Shown here piece by piece: positions 1 to 11,977 of a stretch of 64,000 nucleotides of DNA. Numbering within the stretch: the first letter of the stretch is position 1; every line of letters begins with the position of its first letter. The DNA comes from Lonicera japonica (lineage: Eukaryota; Streptophyta; Magnoliopsida; Dipsacales; Caprifoliaceae). Both the position numbers and the translations under genes were made by a program. The notes under the pieces were generated by a model. That model made no database searches and was not told the DNA's origin. It saw only the letters and a list, made by a program, of their open reading frames with translations. The DNA lies in NCBI GenBank assembly GCA_021464415.1, contig CM038466.1, positions 47,119,356 to 47,183,355 on the forward strand, given 5' to 3'.

Positions 1-1520
1 TTTCACTCATTTTCGACCCAAAACTCCCCAAACACTTAGAAGGTTCTAAAGAGAGAAAGAGGTGGGTTTTTCAAGGGATTTTCACTCGCTTTTCAACATC
101 AATCTAAGATTTAAGCTTTGGATCATTAAAATCCTCTCCTTTTTCACTATTCATCATCATCAACCATGGGATATTTGGGGTTCTATTAAGCGAAGCTTGG
201 GCTATCATCTTCTCTTCTTTCTTTTGGCTTAATAACTTGAGGTAAGGGTTTTCTTGTTTACAAAACTTGATAATATGAATTTATTTTTCGACAATCGTTG
301 TATTCGACTCATGTTGCTTGAAAACTTAAGTGTAAGAAAGTTCATGATGATTTATGATTTGTAAGGCTATGTATGCATGATTTGAGGCAAGATATGCCAT
401 CCATACTTGATATAAATGGTTATATGAGTTATATGGACTATCTCTTGGTTGTATGAGTGGTTTTGTTGATAAATTGGTTTATTCATGAATTATATACACC
501 AAGAGATATGAAGTGAGATTGGCTAAAGTGTGTATGGCATAAATTGCTTTATATATATATATATATATATATATTCATAAATAGAATGTTTTTCATATTG
601 TATATATTATTATTGTGTCAACCGGCATCTTGGTGAATATTTCGGCGACTTCGGGATATTCTTGTGATTCTTAAATTGGGAGAAATCTTCAAAAGAATTT
701 ATATTTCTTATTGATGATGAGGAGGGCTTGTTATGCCCTTGGCATCTAGAAATGAAATGGTGTGATGATTTAGTGCTTGCCGGGATGGAAAAATAAGTGG
801 GGTTTGGTGCCTTTGGGTTAAAAATTCCTAAACCCCTGGGGGAGCAATGTTTGGCCGCCTAAAAGCCACCGGCGACGAGCCCGGGAACCTAGGCAAATTG
901 GCAAGGCACTGTGACTTCTGTTGTGATCTATGTTTATACGGGATTGGGACGATTGATCGCATGGTATTCTCATGATGATCTTGTATCTGGCAATAATGGA
1001 TTATACCTGCAGCGCGGATATTCTATCGTACGGTAAACGGTTGACAAAGGAGGTAACATGCATTAACACATTCATGCATTATTTGCTTGATGACAATGGT
1101 TTTTATTGGTATTAATTAAGCAAATATGGTTTGAGAAATATGTTTATAAACCTGTTTTCAAACACATGCCCCAAGTCCCCCCCCCCTTTACTGAGCAAAC
1201 AACTCACCCCTGTTTTCTTTAAAATATTACAAGTACTCACGAATCCCATGAGGACAAAGAGGCGACGGGATTAGGGACAAAGTAGAAGCTATGATACAAT
1301 TCATTTTTGTGGTGTATGCATGCTTTCACGGGAAGCCACGGCTAGCCAAATAGTTGTATATAATTTTGCTTCTACTTTGTTAGTTCTGTATAACTATTAT
1401 ATGCATGCTGCTTTGTTTTCTTGTTTATTTATATACTTACAAACCCATTTTAGTTGATCTAAAATGGGTTGGTAACGCTCCATGTCTTAATTACAGGTGT
1501 TATCTTATTAATTAAGATGA
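1..1520 (+). mobile_element. Long LTR-like repeat, member A, truncated by the window edge
   Basis: No coding potential is visible. The stretch shares its layout with the better-delimited copies at 3,341-7,340 and 19,342-22,309. It begins with a leader-like stretch, followed by a GC-richer block around 780-910. Then comes a stretch near 1,190-1,300 with 'gagcaaacaactcacccc' and 'gaggacaaagaggcgac', matching the 'gctcactccc ... gcag' block of the other members. It runs in the plus orientation. An (AT)n microsatellite lies at 550-574. The left end is outside the window and I cannot place the right end better than about 1,500. Assignment is by similarity of layout and short motifs only. Confidence 0.35.
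550..574. repeat. (AT)n microsatellite
   Basis: About twelve AT dinucleotide units in a row. Similar short AT runs occur at about 5,740-5,759, 20,905-20,926 and 27,208-27,220, all within repeats or introns. Confidence 0.9.
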
Positions 1521-3340
1521 GAGTATTACAATACTGATAGTATTCGACCTGAATAATCTGTATCCAAGAGAGATTATCCATATCTGCGGATATCCGCTTT
1601 ACCAAATAACCATATCCGTTATAATTTAGTATATGTTATGTTTATATACATATATATTTTCTCACTCTTAAAAAAATTGGACATGTTTAGTGTGGTGTTT
1701 TTAAGCTACCCCAATTCACCAAAGTCTTTTAAACAAACCCCCCCCCCCCCCCACAAAAAAAAGGATTATCAAAGAATAAAAAGAAAAAAAAGAAAAAGAA
1801 AGACTTAAGTTGTATGTACAACATATATGTGTGATTTCTAGAATGAAAGGTTTGAGATCGTATCAAATTTAAATGGTAATGATTTTCAATTTGGATTTAT
1901 TATTTGCATTTATATGGTGATTATCTTATAATCTAATATGAATCTTATGGGTTATATCAGGCAAAAATTTACTATAAAATGCAACTCTTAATTTTAACAA
2001 GTTTTGAAATTCTTCATTTTACTTCTCGAGTTATAACTTGTAAAATGTTTCGTCTTAATTAATAAATCAAATCGTTAAATATATTTTTAATATTGCTTTA
2101 AATTTTTGCACTAACAGAACATAGGAGCAGCAGCATAATAAGGGAGGAAAAACATAGCATAGTTATTCAGGAAAGACGTGATGGCTAATGTCATACCACA
2201 TTGCATGTGGAATCTCCACTCCAAAAAGGAAGAGTAGAAATCAGTAATCACTCTTCCACTTAAATACAGATATTGCATAATTAAAAACAAAGATAGTCAA
2301 TCACTTGAGTGGCCGAGAATTTCATGTGAAAAGGATCAACGATTTGAAATTGACCTTTTTTTCCTTTTTTCCCTCGTGCAAAAGTGAAGGTAAAGGTAGA
2401 ATTCTTTTATTCAAGAACATGTCCATAGTTATATATAAAAATGGATAGGTTAATTATCCGAATCCGAGAAATCCGATAGGATAACGAAAAGAATAGTTGA
2501 ACCTACTATCCGAAGGGATACATATAAGGATTTGGATAGCATATTTAAAAAATGATAAGGATTATGGATAATGTGGTATCCTATACATATCCCATCCGTT
2601 TACACCCCTAACAATTATATAATAAAGCTAAAGTATTTTCAAATACAAAGAACTTCCATCTTAGGTTTACTTGATACAATAGAGTTTTTACATATATTCA
2701 TAAAGTTCTAAAAATACAAGAAAAAGGTAAAGCATATGCATGCGAAAGTGAAGTAATCCTATGTTTATTATTCAGCGGTTGAATTCTAAAAAATTTAATT
2801 AAATCAGAAAGTAAACTCTATAAGTTTATGGATTCTAATTCTAGAAAAACTGCTTAATCTTTTTTACCATACATTAATTAATAATGTGATTTAACAGATA
2901 AACAAACATCAAAATTAACGAGGTATCCCTGTAGTGCAGGACTAATCTCCAAGAATTCAATATATGCAAAAAAATTTACAGACTCAATTAATCAAAAAAT
3001 TGTATAAACTTACACAACTTGAATTGCACAAGTCACCTGCAAAAATATCCACCTTCTGCACGTATATTCCGTTCTCGAATCACAAGATTTGTGTCACACT
3101 GAATCAAACGCATCTGTCTCACACCAACCTCTTCAACACCATTTGCGAATCACACGCACTTTGGGATCTGTTTTGCTCTTTAAAGAAAGAAAACTTGCTA
3201 TGGTATAAATTGAAACCTAAGGTAGATTTTATGTTTTGAAGTTTTAATCTCTTTCTAATATTTGAAAGTCTATCTCAAAATATGTGTAAAATTCATTTAC
3301 ACTATGAATATTTTTATATAAAAATATAGAGATCAACTCC
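1521..3340. other. AT-rich intergenic stretch without a recognisable gene
   Basis: I see no credible gene. A 91-codon open frame at 2,964-3,239 has no recognisable motif and AT-rich codon use, so I treat it as chance. Homopolymer C runs occur near 1,181 and 1,739. The segment 2,440-2,612 is rich in 'atccgaat/cggat' words and ends in 'ccgtttacacccctaac', a sequence type common at the ends of plant hAT-like MITEs. I could not find its inverted partner. Confidence 0.4.
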
Positions 3341-4015
3341 TGTAACGTCTCGTATTTAGTTTCCGAGCCAATTCTCTTATTCAGCCCGGTTAAGGCTTTA
3401 TTGTCGTTAGATCTTGAACATTGGGTTTCGAGCCTCTTGTATTTAAACCGACACCTATAGCATGTCCTATTAGGTATATTAAGTTTTTAAGATCAATTGT
3501 TTCATTATTCGGGTGGCCCGAATCGAAAACGAGAAGTAATCGCGTATTTTGAACTTTTCGGAAAAGTTAAATTTTGGCCACCTTTGGGAGGCCATAACTT
3601 TTTCATTTGAGGTCCAAATGACTCTCCGTTTGAGGGCATGTCTTCATTTCAATACCCTCTAAAACGTTTATGTTCAACTCCTGTAACGTCTCGTATTTAG
3701 TTTTCGAGCCAATTCTCTTCTTCAGCCCGGTTAAGGGCTTTATTGTCGTTAGATCTTGAATATTGGGTTTCAAGCCTATTGTATTTAAACTGACACCTAT
3801 AGCATGTCCTATTAGGTATATTAAGTTTTTAGGATCAATTGTTTCATTATTCGGGTGGCCCGAATCAAAAACGAGAAGTAATCGCGTATTTTGAACTTTT
3901 CGGAAAAGTTAAATTTTGGCCACCTTTGGGAGGCCATAACTTTTTCATATGAGGTCCAAATGACTCTACGTTTGAGGCCATGTCTTCATTTCAATACCCT
4001 CTAAAACTTTTATGT
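3341..4015 (+). repeat. 341-bp tandem duplication, two copies
   Basis: Copy 1 is 3,341-3,681 and copy 2 is 3,682 to about 4,015. Both start TGTAACGTCTCGTATTTAG and both end near 'ccctctaaaac'. They differ at scattered single bases (for example 'tttccgag' against 'ttttcgag') and by a one-base indel, so the duplication is not new. Confidence 0.9.
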
Positions 4016-5829
4016 TTTGACCAAAAGATAAATCACACTCCTCCGTGGTCGAATTAGTTTGCAAAGTAAGCAAATTGTTGAAATCTAGTTTTTCGGAACA
4101 CTTCGGCAGAGCGCTGTCTTCGGTGGATTTCTGGGAATGATCCATCCATAATTTTAGGAACCTTCCTCTTAGGAAGTTGTAGGCCTTTGAATTACCTTTC
4201 CGTAGACATAAAGATAACCTCAATCAGAATTCCGAGCAAGAAGTTATGGCCAAAATACTAACAGTGCACCAGATTTTAACCATCAGTCGACTGATGGGAT
4301 TGATCAGTCGACTGAAGGGGTCCTGAGCCCGATTATAAAGCGAAAACAGAGCTTATTTCGTCCCCAACTCATACACCAACATAGAGAGCTTTAAGGGGGC
4401 GATTAGGGGCTATGTGGGGAGATTTTGAGAGGGTTGGATCATCCCTAAATGTAATTTATCATTTGAATCATCACCATCATCATCTTCCTCTTCAATTACT
4501 TTCCTCCATTAATGAGGGTTTTAAGCTCAACTTGGATATTTCTCAATTGCTCGGACTACAGCTCGATCCACCGCTCTTAACCTTGAAGATTTGCTTGATT
4601 GAGGTGGGAACAGTAGTATTAAAGTTTATTTTCAAAGATTATGCATTCAATCACCATATTTTCCACAAATTGGGGTTTTTTTTCTATACGAATGAGGTTT
4701 CTACGCATTTATGGGTTTTGGATTTATGATTTATAATTATAATGGTTGATTATCAATTCTTATTGTTACTATTTCATGATTCTACGAGAAATCCAATATT
4801 TCATTGATTTATCACAAACCAGTGTCACTGGTCACCAACGCGCAAGTGCGTATAAGCTGACCGTGAACAATAAAGCTTAGATAGGTGCTAAATATGAGAT
4901 GTTAAGCATGATGCGAGTTATACTATGATATATTTTGACATTTGCAACTCTTACGTAGTTTATTGAGGTTGCATTGGGATTTATACTATAAGCAGCCTAT
5001 ATTACGCTTATTTGTTAACTAAGAATGAGGAGCAATACTAGTACGGCTTATATTGGGTCTAAACGTAAATCTAGTACCTTGGACTATATATATATATAAT
5101 TTGATTACTTAGTTTTTCGAGTCGTTGGGGAATTAATGTGATAAATACATAAGAAACTCCATATTTGCATTATTAAGCTTAGTTAGTAAATGTATATAGA
5201 GTTGTGTATTTATATTTCTATCTAGAATACGAGATGGGTTATGTATACATCATGTTATATGGTGTAAACGATGTATAAATATGACATTGGATAATTAATA
5301 TCATGACTTTGGTAGAAAACCACTATTTTAGTAACAACCTTATCTTCCTAACTTAGTTACATAATTAGTAAAAGATTGGTTAATGCATACTTTCTCTACT
5401 AGACGATATGGTGATTATATTCATGATGTACTTACGCTATTCAATAGACTAAGTACATTATGGATAGTGTATAAACAAACCAAGTGTTTATTTCAAATAA
5501 ACTATTAACTCTCTTTTTAGAATAATTTAAGTACTACATGGATGTAACCAAGTAATGATATTGATTTCCTAATGGCATATGTATATTAAACACACCCTAA
5601 GTCGAGGTGGTTATTGTGGTCATTAATCTTGTGTACCTAGCACCGGTATGGATTGGATTATACGTACAGTGCGTGGATTGCTTATATGAATTGAGATAAG
5701 CTCTTGGTAATTAAAGTTATACTTGAGAGATAGATGTATATGTATATATATATATATATGTGCGCGTGTATTATAAATAAGTATTTTCTTTGGGAGAATA
5801 TTTTGTATTGATTTCTCGGCTTTGTAAGG

Positions 5830-6020
5830 CACTAATGGTCCATGGGGTTGACTTAACCTTGGCGGCTACATACCCTGATCCGTGTAGAGGGATCCCGCTT
5901 TCATAGCGGCATACTCTATGGTCAGTAAGGGGATCCCGCGAGGTGGCATACCCTACACCATCTAGGTGGTCCATGGGGGGACCCAGCCTTGGGAGCTGTA
6001 TACCGTAGCCTTGGGGGCTT
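5830..6020 (+). repeat. Degenerate internal repeats inside LTR-like member B
   Basis: Repeated words 'ggtccatgggg', 'gcatacc/cataccct' and 'gggatcccgc' recur at roughly 50-60 base spacing. Related GC-richer blocks occur in the other members near 840-900, 14,340-14,410 and 20,230-20,340. They look like a fast-evolving subrepeat region of the family. Confidence 0.45.
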
Positions 6021-6092
6021 AGATCGCGATCGCTATACATAGTTGAGTAAGTCCTAGATGTTACGCGATGTGAGACGAGATTGACGGTTACT

Positions 6093-6112
6093 GGGGGGGG
6101 GGGGGGGGGGGG
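6093..6112. repeat. Poly(G) run of about 20
   Basis: An uninterrupted run of G. The length is likely to be inexact in any assembly. Other long G or C runs occur near 1,739, 9,319, 26,402 and 38,522. Confidence 0.9.
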
Positions 6113-7708
6113 TAGACCCCCAAGATTGGTGCCTACAATTATATTTCCTTATGATACTTTGTTATAGTAATATTTTTATACCTTGTTGATCAATTCTTAT
6201 TATATAATCGGGGCTGGGTAAGTATTTGACATGCACTTCATATAAAATGATATATATACACAAATGCATGGTTTTAAAAACGTATTCTGCTTGTAAAAAC
6301 CTTATAGTTCCCACTGAGCTTGTGTTTGGCTCACTCCCATTTTTCAACAGTTTTGCAGATATCTCCTTGGCGCGGTACGGATAAGAAATTAGAAACCTCT
6401 GATGACCCTAAATGCCTATAGTTGTCCATGGATGACTCATTCCTTATAGATTATAGATATTAGAACCATTTGATTTTATTGTATCATTTATTTATATTTG
6501 ACATGCACTTCATATAATAAGTGTTGTAATTCTTTAATAAGTGTTGTAAATTGTAAATTGTATCATTTGATTATAGGAGGAATATACGTGAATTGTGCCA
6601 TGGGTTCTAAATGGTAACGAGGTTGGTTTTATACAAAGTTAAAGTGAGACTTGCTTATAATTAATACTGATGTCTTAGTCTAAAATGGGTTTCCCTAAAA
6701 CTATTTTGAATTTACCTATGAGGGAATTACTTTATACTATTATACAAAAGATTCTCCTACAGTGACCCGAAAAGAAATTTCTAAATGCTATTTTTATAAT
6801 TAAACTTAATATAATTATATTTATATGATTCCCACTGAGTCCTTCGACTCATCCATCCTTTCTCCACCCAGTTTCTTTTGCAAGTTCATCAGGAAAATGG
6901 GGAAAGCGAGGACATATCTCTTAGAATGCCTCTGTACTGTAGTTTGGATCATAGTTCTTAATGATAGAGGGGACCATCACCTTTAGAATTTGGTTGATCT
7001 ACTTATATGTATTGTATTGATGGTAGTTTGTACAGATTATACAGGAGTTGTATGCTTAGCTAAAATTTTATATACTATACTTGGGACCTCGTTGGAGGCT
7101 AGCTGTTATATTGTAGCTGAGCGATAGATAGGTATACTTGTTGATGTGGAATTTGAATTAAAAGATTGAGAGTTATATTTCATTCACAGGTTTGGATTTA
7201 TTAAACAAATAGGCTCCCTATGTCGAAATTTTTCTTAAATTGGATTTTGTACAAGTGATATTTTCGCCATCGGCGTACGGCACCTGTGACGAAACGGGTC
7301 TCGAAGGAGAAATCCTCTAAACGGGACTTGAGGTGTTACAAAAGAGATGGGGAATCAACAATTTATATTGGATCAGAATACTGTGAAATTGTCATCCGTT
7401 GCGAAGGGTTAACTGCTGGGTCCTTGTTTCCCAACCACCGAAGCACCTTCAGCCAATAAGAAAAATCTCCTACATGAAAATGGCGTCACCTCGAAATCAT
7501 TTGACTTAGAGAAAGCATTCTAAATGCTAAATAAAAATTAAGCGAGATAGTAATCGATCATCAAATAATGAAAATTTAGTTGGAAAAATTGTCAAAATCT
7601 GAGCTGCTGAAAGAAGTAATCAAGGAAGAACTCAAAAGACCTCTACATGTATCGAAACAAAAGAATCAAGACTAGGTTATTAAGAAACTAAGAAAGGAGA
7701 AAGGTGAT

Positions 7709-8455
7709 ATGGAAATTCATAGGGATTATTTTGCTAAAGAGTCACTAAAGTTGCATGAAGAAACTTTTAGCTTAGAAAATATGGTGTTTAAGCTAAAAAA
7801 TCAGTTGGAAGAGCTAGGGTATATCTTAGACACTGATCAACCAGGCCCGTATCTACACATCAAACCTTCCTCACCCATATCATCAAGCCACTCATCAGGC
7901 CAAGAACAAGGGAATGAATATAAATCTATCTTAATCCATTCACCAAATCCAAAATATCTTTTCCAGGAAACTAATAACAATCTGAAGCCAACACCAGATA
8001 ATTTCACTAACCAATTTGAAATCTCCTCTTGGATTATGCACTCACATGCATGCTCATCAATCACGTCAGGCCCATCCACATCTAATTTATCCTCACTCCA
8101 AATTCCATATAACCCGAATAGTTCTCGTGCCACAAAACATGTTATGAGATACAAACATGTTAATAACAGGGGATCTAACTGAGTTAAGGTTAGAAAAAGG
8201 GCGTTCTCGCAATTACCATATCCACAGAGCTGGGTTTTTAAACAATTGAGAGATGAAGGGTTAATGTATCCATTGAATCCAATACCATTATCAAATCCAT
8301 TACTCGCTAACTGGGACCTTAATGAGAAATGTGAATACCACCAGATTGTGGGGCACACGATAGATGATTGCAAGGCTCTTCAACATACCATTCAAGACCT
8401 CATAGATGAAGGAAAGATTTTGGATTCATCCTTTTGGGGGAATGCTAGTGACTAG
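7709..8455 (+). pseudogene. Gag fragment of the old Tat-like element
   Basis: Two open segments, 7,709-8,182 and 8,246-8,455, are separated by a frame change. The second contains CEYHQIVGHTIDDCKALQ, a CxxH...H...C knuckle followed by an 'IQDLIDEGKI' tail. That arrangement is typical of Tat/Ogre gag proteins, where the line 'C-x-Y-H...GH...C-x-A-L...I-Q-D-L-I-D' recurs. The first segment begins with a charged, coiled-coil-like stretch (KLKNQLEEL) and then becomes serine/proline rich. The rest of gag and all of pol are absent, so it cannot support transposition. Assignment rests on the knuckle and on the linked 3' motif downstream. Confidence 0.55.
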
Positions 8456-9127
8456 AGGAAGTATAATCAATAATTAAAAATTTGTACTTTCAAAGGATTA
8501 AGGAAAATATTGGTGGAATTAATTTGTGACTTGATGATGAACTATGAAGACTTGAGCCCCACATTAGATTTTTTAAAATTGTTGGAACATTGGGGAACGT
8601 AGGCAACCTGAGAAGTAACACTAGGCCCAGTCTATTCTAATAAAACAATTTCAATTAGTCACAATAAGACAGTGAAGCAGTAGAAGAATATTCATTCAAG
8701 TCAGCCTTTCAACAAGGGTTTGAGGGATGATGAGAGATTTGCAGAGAAAAGACCATATGGTAAAGTGTGGGGAAAAGAACAAATCTTGACAAAGGCCTTG
8801 AGCCAAATTTGTTTTAGGATTTCCCACATCTGAAACAAAACAAAAAAAGAATTACCTTTTTAAAATTTCCAGATTCTCGGAAATAACGATCTTTTGCATT
8901 TTGCATGGGTCTGGGGGTGAATTGGGCATAAAGCATGTCATATAATGACCAACACTTTCGTAAATAAAATGCACATTCATTTACGAAGCGCCAACATTTT
9001 CATAAAATAATATATAAAAATGATCTTTTACACGTCCAAATTACATAAGTATAATAATTCCAAAGAATTTTTCGACAAAAATAAAATAAAATAAAAAATA
9101 ACACGTAAAGGGTACATGGGCAGTATG

Positions 9128-9500
9128 AATTTCTCTTGAGGTGGAAGAACCTGATGAAGATACTTGAGCTACATGATTTCAAATGAGATTGAAACTCTGA
9201 ATAAGATTGCAAAAGAGAGTACGACTCATTTTGAATATGCGTTGAAAAAGAAGGTTCCAAATGAGATTGAAACTCCAAGTGAGATTGCAACAGGGGGTAA
9301 GGACTACTCTAAGTCTATGGGGGGGGGGGGAATCCTAATGCTAATACTTCGATAGATCAATATAAAAACTCTGAGTGCGATTGAAAAAAGAGGTAAAGAT
9401 AATTCTAAATATGTAGTGGAAGATCTAACACGGACACTTTGATGGATTGGTATCTCCAAAGACTCATCTTACATCCTCATCCAAACAAGGATACTTCGAT
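9128..9500 (+). repeat. Degenerate short repeats in the old Tat-like element
   Basis: The words 'gagattgaaactc', 'gattgcaa' and 'cttcgatagattggtatctccaaa.actc' recur irregularly. They look like a decayed minisatellite or duplicated block in the region downstream of the lost pol gene. Confidence 0.4.
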
Positions 9501-10376
9501 AGATTGGTATCTCCAAACACTCGTCTCACATCCACACCCAGTATGGACATTTTGAGGAATTGATATCTCCAAAGTCAGCATAGGCAACAACAAATAATCT
9601 ATCCCAAACTGATGTAACCAAAGATGCATTGAACAAAGATAGACCACATGGAGTAACTCGTGTTGAAGTGGAACGAAGATCAGTCATGCAAAGATATCCT
9701 CCGGCGACATTATTTCTCAACAGCTTTGCAAAGTAAACCAATCATACTCATCAAGATACAGAGTAATCAGATCAAACCAGAACGGATGAAGCTTTTCACC
9801 GAGGGTAGATGTACAATCCATAATTATGTGGTGATTTGAAGAACGCCCAATATCGGTTGCACTCTAAAATGGGACGTATGTTTTATCTTTCTATAAAAAT
9901 TTGGGGTGTTTTAAATTGGGAGTGATATTAAAATTTGAAAGCTTTACAAAGGCATTTTTATAATCAAATTGTGCATGAAGCCACCAGACCCACCACATTG
10001 CATGCATATCTCATGTTTTCTAGCATAAACGGCATCTTTATCATAATTTTCGCAAAACGAAAAATTTGAATCGAAGCGTACCCGTACACATTGGAAAATC
10101 TTGTGCGCCAAAGGCTCCATTATGAAGCCACGAATGACCTTCCAATAAAGGCCAAAGTACTATCAGATGATTCATCAATCTCCATTAGACATGTTTAACC
10201 TCAGGGGGTCTCTCAAAATCTAAACATATCCATTCGTTATCTTATAGAAACGGTCATGGATGATCATCACTGAACATGTGAGAAACATAACTGCCAGAAA
10301 GTAAGTATAAGAGCAAGAACAAGGTATGCTAAAAAGAGAATAAGAAGTTTGAAAGTTCAAATGGAAAGAGATGATG

Positions 10377-10447
10377 CTTTTTATAGATGGCCCATATCAC
10401 TTTGTCGTTTGGGCACTTATTATATGACAAGTTCCTGTCACACAACA
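10377..10447 (-). promoter_or_regulatory. Decayed antisense promoter of the old Tat-like element
   Basis: On the minus strand a TATA box CTATAAAAAG (10,386-10,377) lies downstream of TGTCACACAACA (plus-strand 10,436-10,447). That 12-mer equals the palindrome TGTCGCGCGACA of the younger element after three CpG-to-CpA changes. Half sites 'ttgtcg' (10,412) and 'tgacaa' (10,435 region) lie between. Its position, between the lost pol and the 3' LTR and pointing antisense, matches the two antisense promoters at 57.3 and 61.35 kb. No open antisense gene remains downstream. That it is a promoter is inferred. Confidence 0.45.
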
Positions 10448-11354
10448 AATGGGGGGTAATCCCAAATGACAAAATCAACAAAATTAACAAAGTTTTGACA
10501 AAAAAAATTGCAAAATTGATTCCTTGGATGTGTAAAAGACTTTCTAATTAGTTTTCTAAAATGAACAGACTGAGAATCACTTACACACGCACGACGAAGT
10601 AAGATACAAAACCCAAAAGCTGAATTTTGAGATATGTGGTGGAGCCAAACTTTGAAGAATGATTAGTCCCGTATAGTTCAAATCTGAAAAAAAAAAGGAA
10701 GGTGTAAAAGAGGAATTGGGTACAAAGAAAAAATTTAAAAAGTAGAAAAGAGGAAAATCCCGTTGGTCCAAGTAAGAAGCGTGTAAAACAGAACAGGGGA
10801 AAAGTCAACAGGGAGAGCCACACTAAAAGTGATAGTTGTGCCAAAAAGGTAAAGGGCTACGTCTTAAGTGAGTAAGGCTCCTGTTTGAAAAAAAAATTCA
10901 GAGATTTCGAAAGCCAAAATAATGGGCTGGATATTAACAAGAATAATGCAAGTGAGGGAGCAATAAGGGCATCAAAAAATAGAAAACAATGCGGACCAGC
11001 GTCTTTCTCTGATAAGCCATGGAGTAACTGGAGAAGGGACTAAGATTTTTAAAAGTGCTTTATTCCCATGATCAAATAAGTAAAACCAAATGGTAGAGTT
11101 GAAAACTGAGTCCACCACTATGCATGAAGGTCTGGGACTCAAAGAACCAACTCCATTTCTTGATGACAGAAAAAGAATCAAACTGGGGATGATAAAAGAT
11201 TTTTTTTTAAAAAGGCAAAACTTGGACTTTTCATATTCTCTCTAGCATATATTTCTATATCTAAGAGATATCAAATAAATACAAAGTCTTCGACTATAAC
11301 AGCAAGATGGAGTTCTATCGAGAATACCTCTTACTCTTGACAGTCTTAGTAGAA

Positions 11355-11575
11355 TCTACATATTCCCCACGATGGGAATTCTTCGCATTCCTGATGATGG
11401 GATTTTTTTTTGCATTCCTGATGATGGGATTTTTTTTGCATTCCCCACGATGGGAATTCTTTTTTCGTATTCCCCACGATGGGAATTTTTTCACATTCCC
11501 CATAATGAGAATTCTTTTTTCCGCATTCCCCAAGATTGGAATTCTTTATTTCACTTTCCTCCAAAAGATAGGAAT
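11355..11575 (+). repeat. Minisatellite of 'attccccacgatgggaat' units upstream of the 3' LTR
   Basis: About eight imperfect units of 22-33 bases, each a small inverted repeat ('attcc...ggaat') separated by T runs. It lies between the internal region and the polypurine tract. The 53-bp minisatellite of the younger element at 62.4-62.7 kb lies in the same place. Hypervariable tandem repeats in this 3' untranslated position are known for Tat-lineage elements. Confidence 0.8.
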
Positions 11576-11977
11576 ATTTTCTTTGAAAGATATTAAACCA
11601 ACTTAGAGAGCTATGCCGAGGGTAGAAAAGTTTGGCAGAATAACATACACTAAGGGAGAGATGATTATGCTAAGGGGAGAATCGCGAGGGAATCAGTAAG
11701 TATTGGGTTAAACCCGAGGGTTGACTAAGATGGATCTCCTGAGGGTAGACAGAAAAATAGATCGATGTATCAGAGATAGCCTGGCCGAGAGGAAGACTAG
11801 CCGAGGATCATATTAGTTAAAACGCAACAAAATTCCCTTACTAAGAGGGTACACTTCGATTCGAAGATTTTTATGAATCAATCCACAAAGTGGAGATTCA
11901 CGCAAGAGGCGTGAATTGTTGTCTTCTTATTATCGTCTTAGAATCCCTGCAAACAAGAATCTTGGGACGAGAGGGTC

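Larger units (their letters stand above)
3341..7340 (+). mobile_element. Long LTR-like repeat, member B (TGTAAC...GTTACA)
   Basis: It starts TGTAACGTCTCGTATTTAG and ends GAGGTGTTACA, so it has TG...CA ends as an LTR does. Its last about 80 bases resemble the reverse complement of the start of the copy at 19,342 (shared 'gaaac.cg..ctgagg', 'cgtacgg'-type words). The two copies are therefore the same family in opposite orientation. The first 341 bases are tandemly duplicated. No matching target duplication flanks it (actcc before, aaaga after), so this copy has probably recombined or been truncated. Two successive blocks with 'cccactgag' at about 6,305 and 6,825 suggest internal duplication. 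No protein-coding region is recognisable. Confidence 0.6.
7341..11977 (+). mobile_element. Internal region of an old, deleted Tat-like Gypsy element
   Basis: Several landmarks match the younger Tat-like element at 49-64 kb in the same order. They are a gag fragment (7,709-8,455), the motif 'gggaacgtaggcaacctgag' at about 8,594, and 'agggagagccacac.aaaagtga' plus 'gagtaaggctcct' at about 10,812-10,880. These correspond to about 55,867, 61,759 and 61,823 in the younger copy. The polypurine tract cgagagggtc is followed directly by the LTR at 11,978. All of protease, RT, RNase H and integrase is missing: the gag fragment is followed within about 130 bases by the 3' motif. Its 5' LTR is not identifiable, and LTR-like member B lies where it should begin. 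Confidence 0.6.

Noticed and set aside
2440..2612. A hAT-like MITE with 'cggat' repeats
   Set aside because: The right end resembles known MITE ends but no inverted left end or target duplication was found.
7837..8373. 178-codon minus-strand open frame
   Set aside because: It is the shadow of the gag fragment on the plus strand, which has the recognisable zinc knuckle.
11307..11606. Open frames on both strands across the 11.4-kb minisatellite
   Set aside because: They are low-complexity translations of 'attccccacgatgggaat' repeats, with several overlapping frames open at once, as expected from a tandem array.
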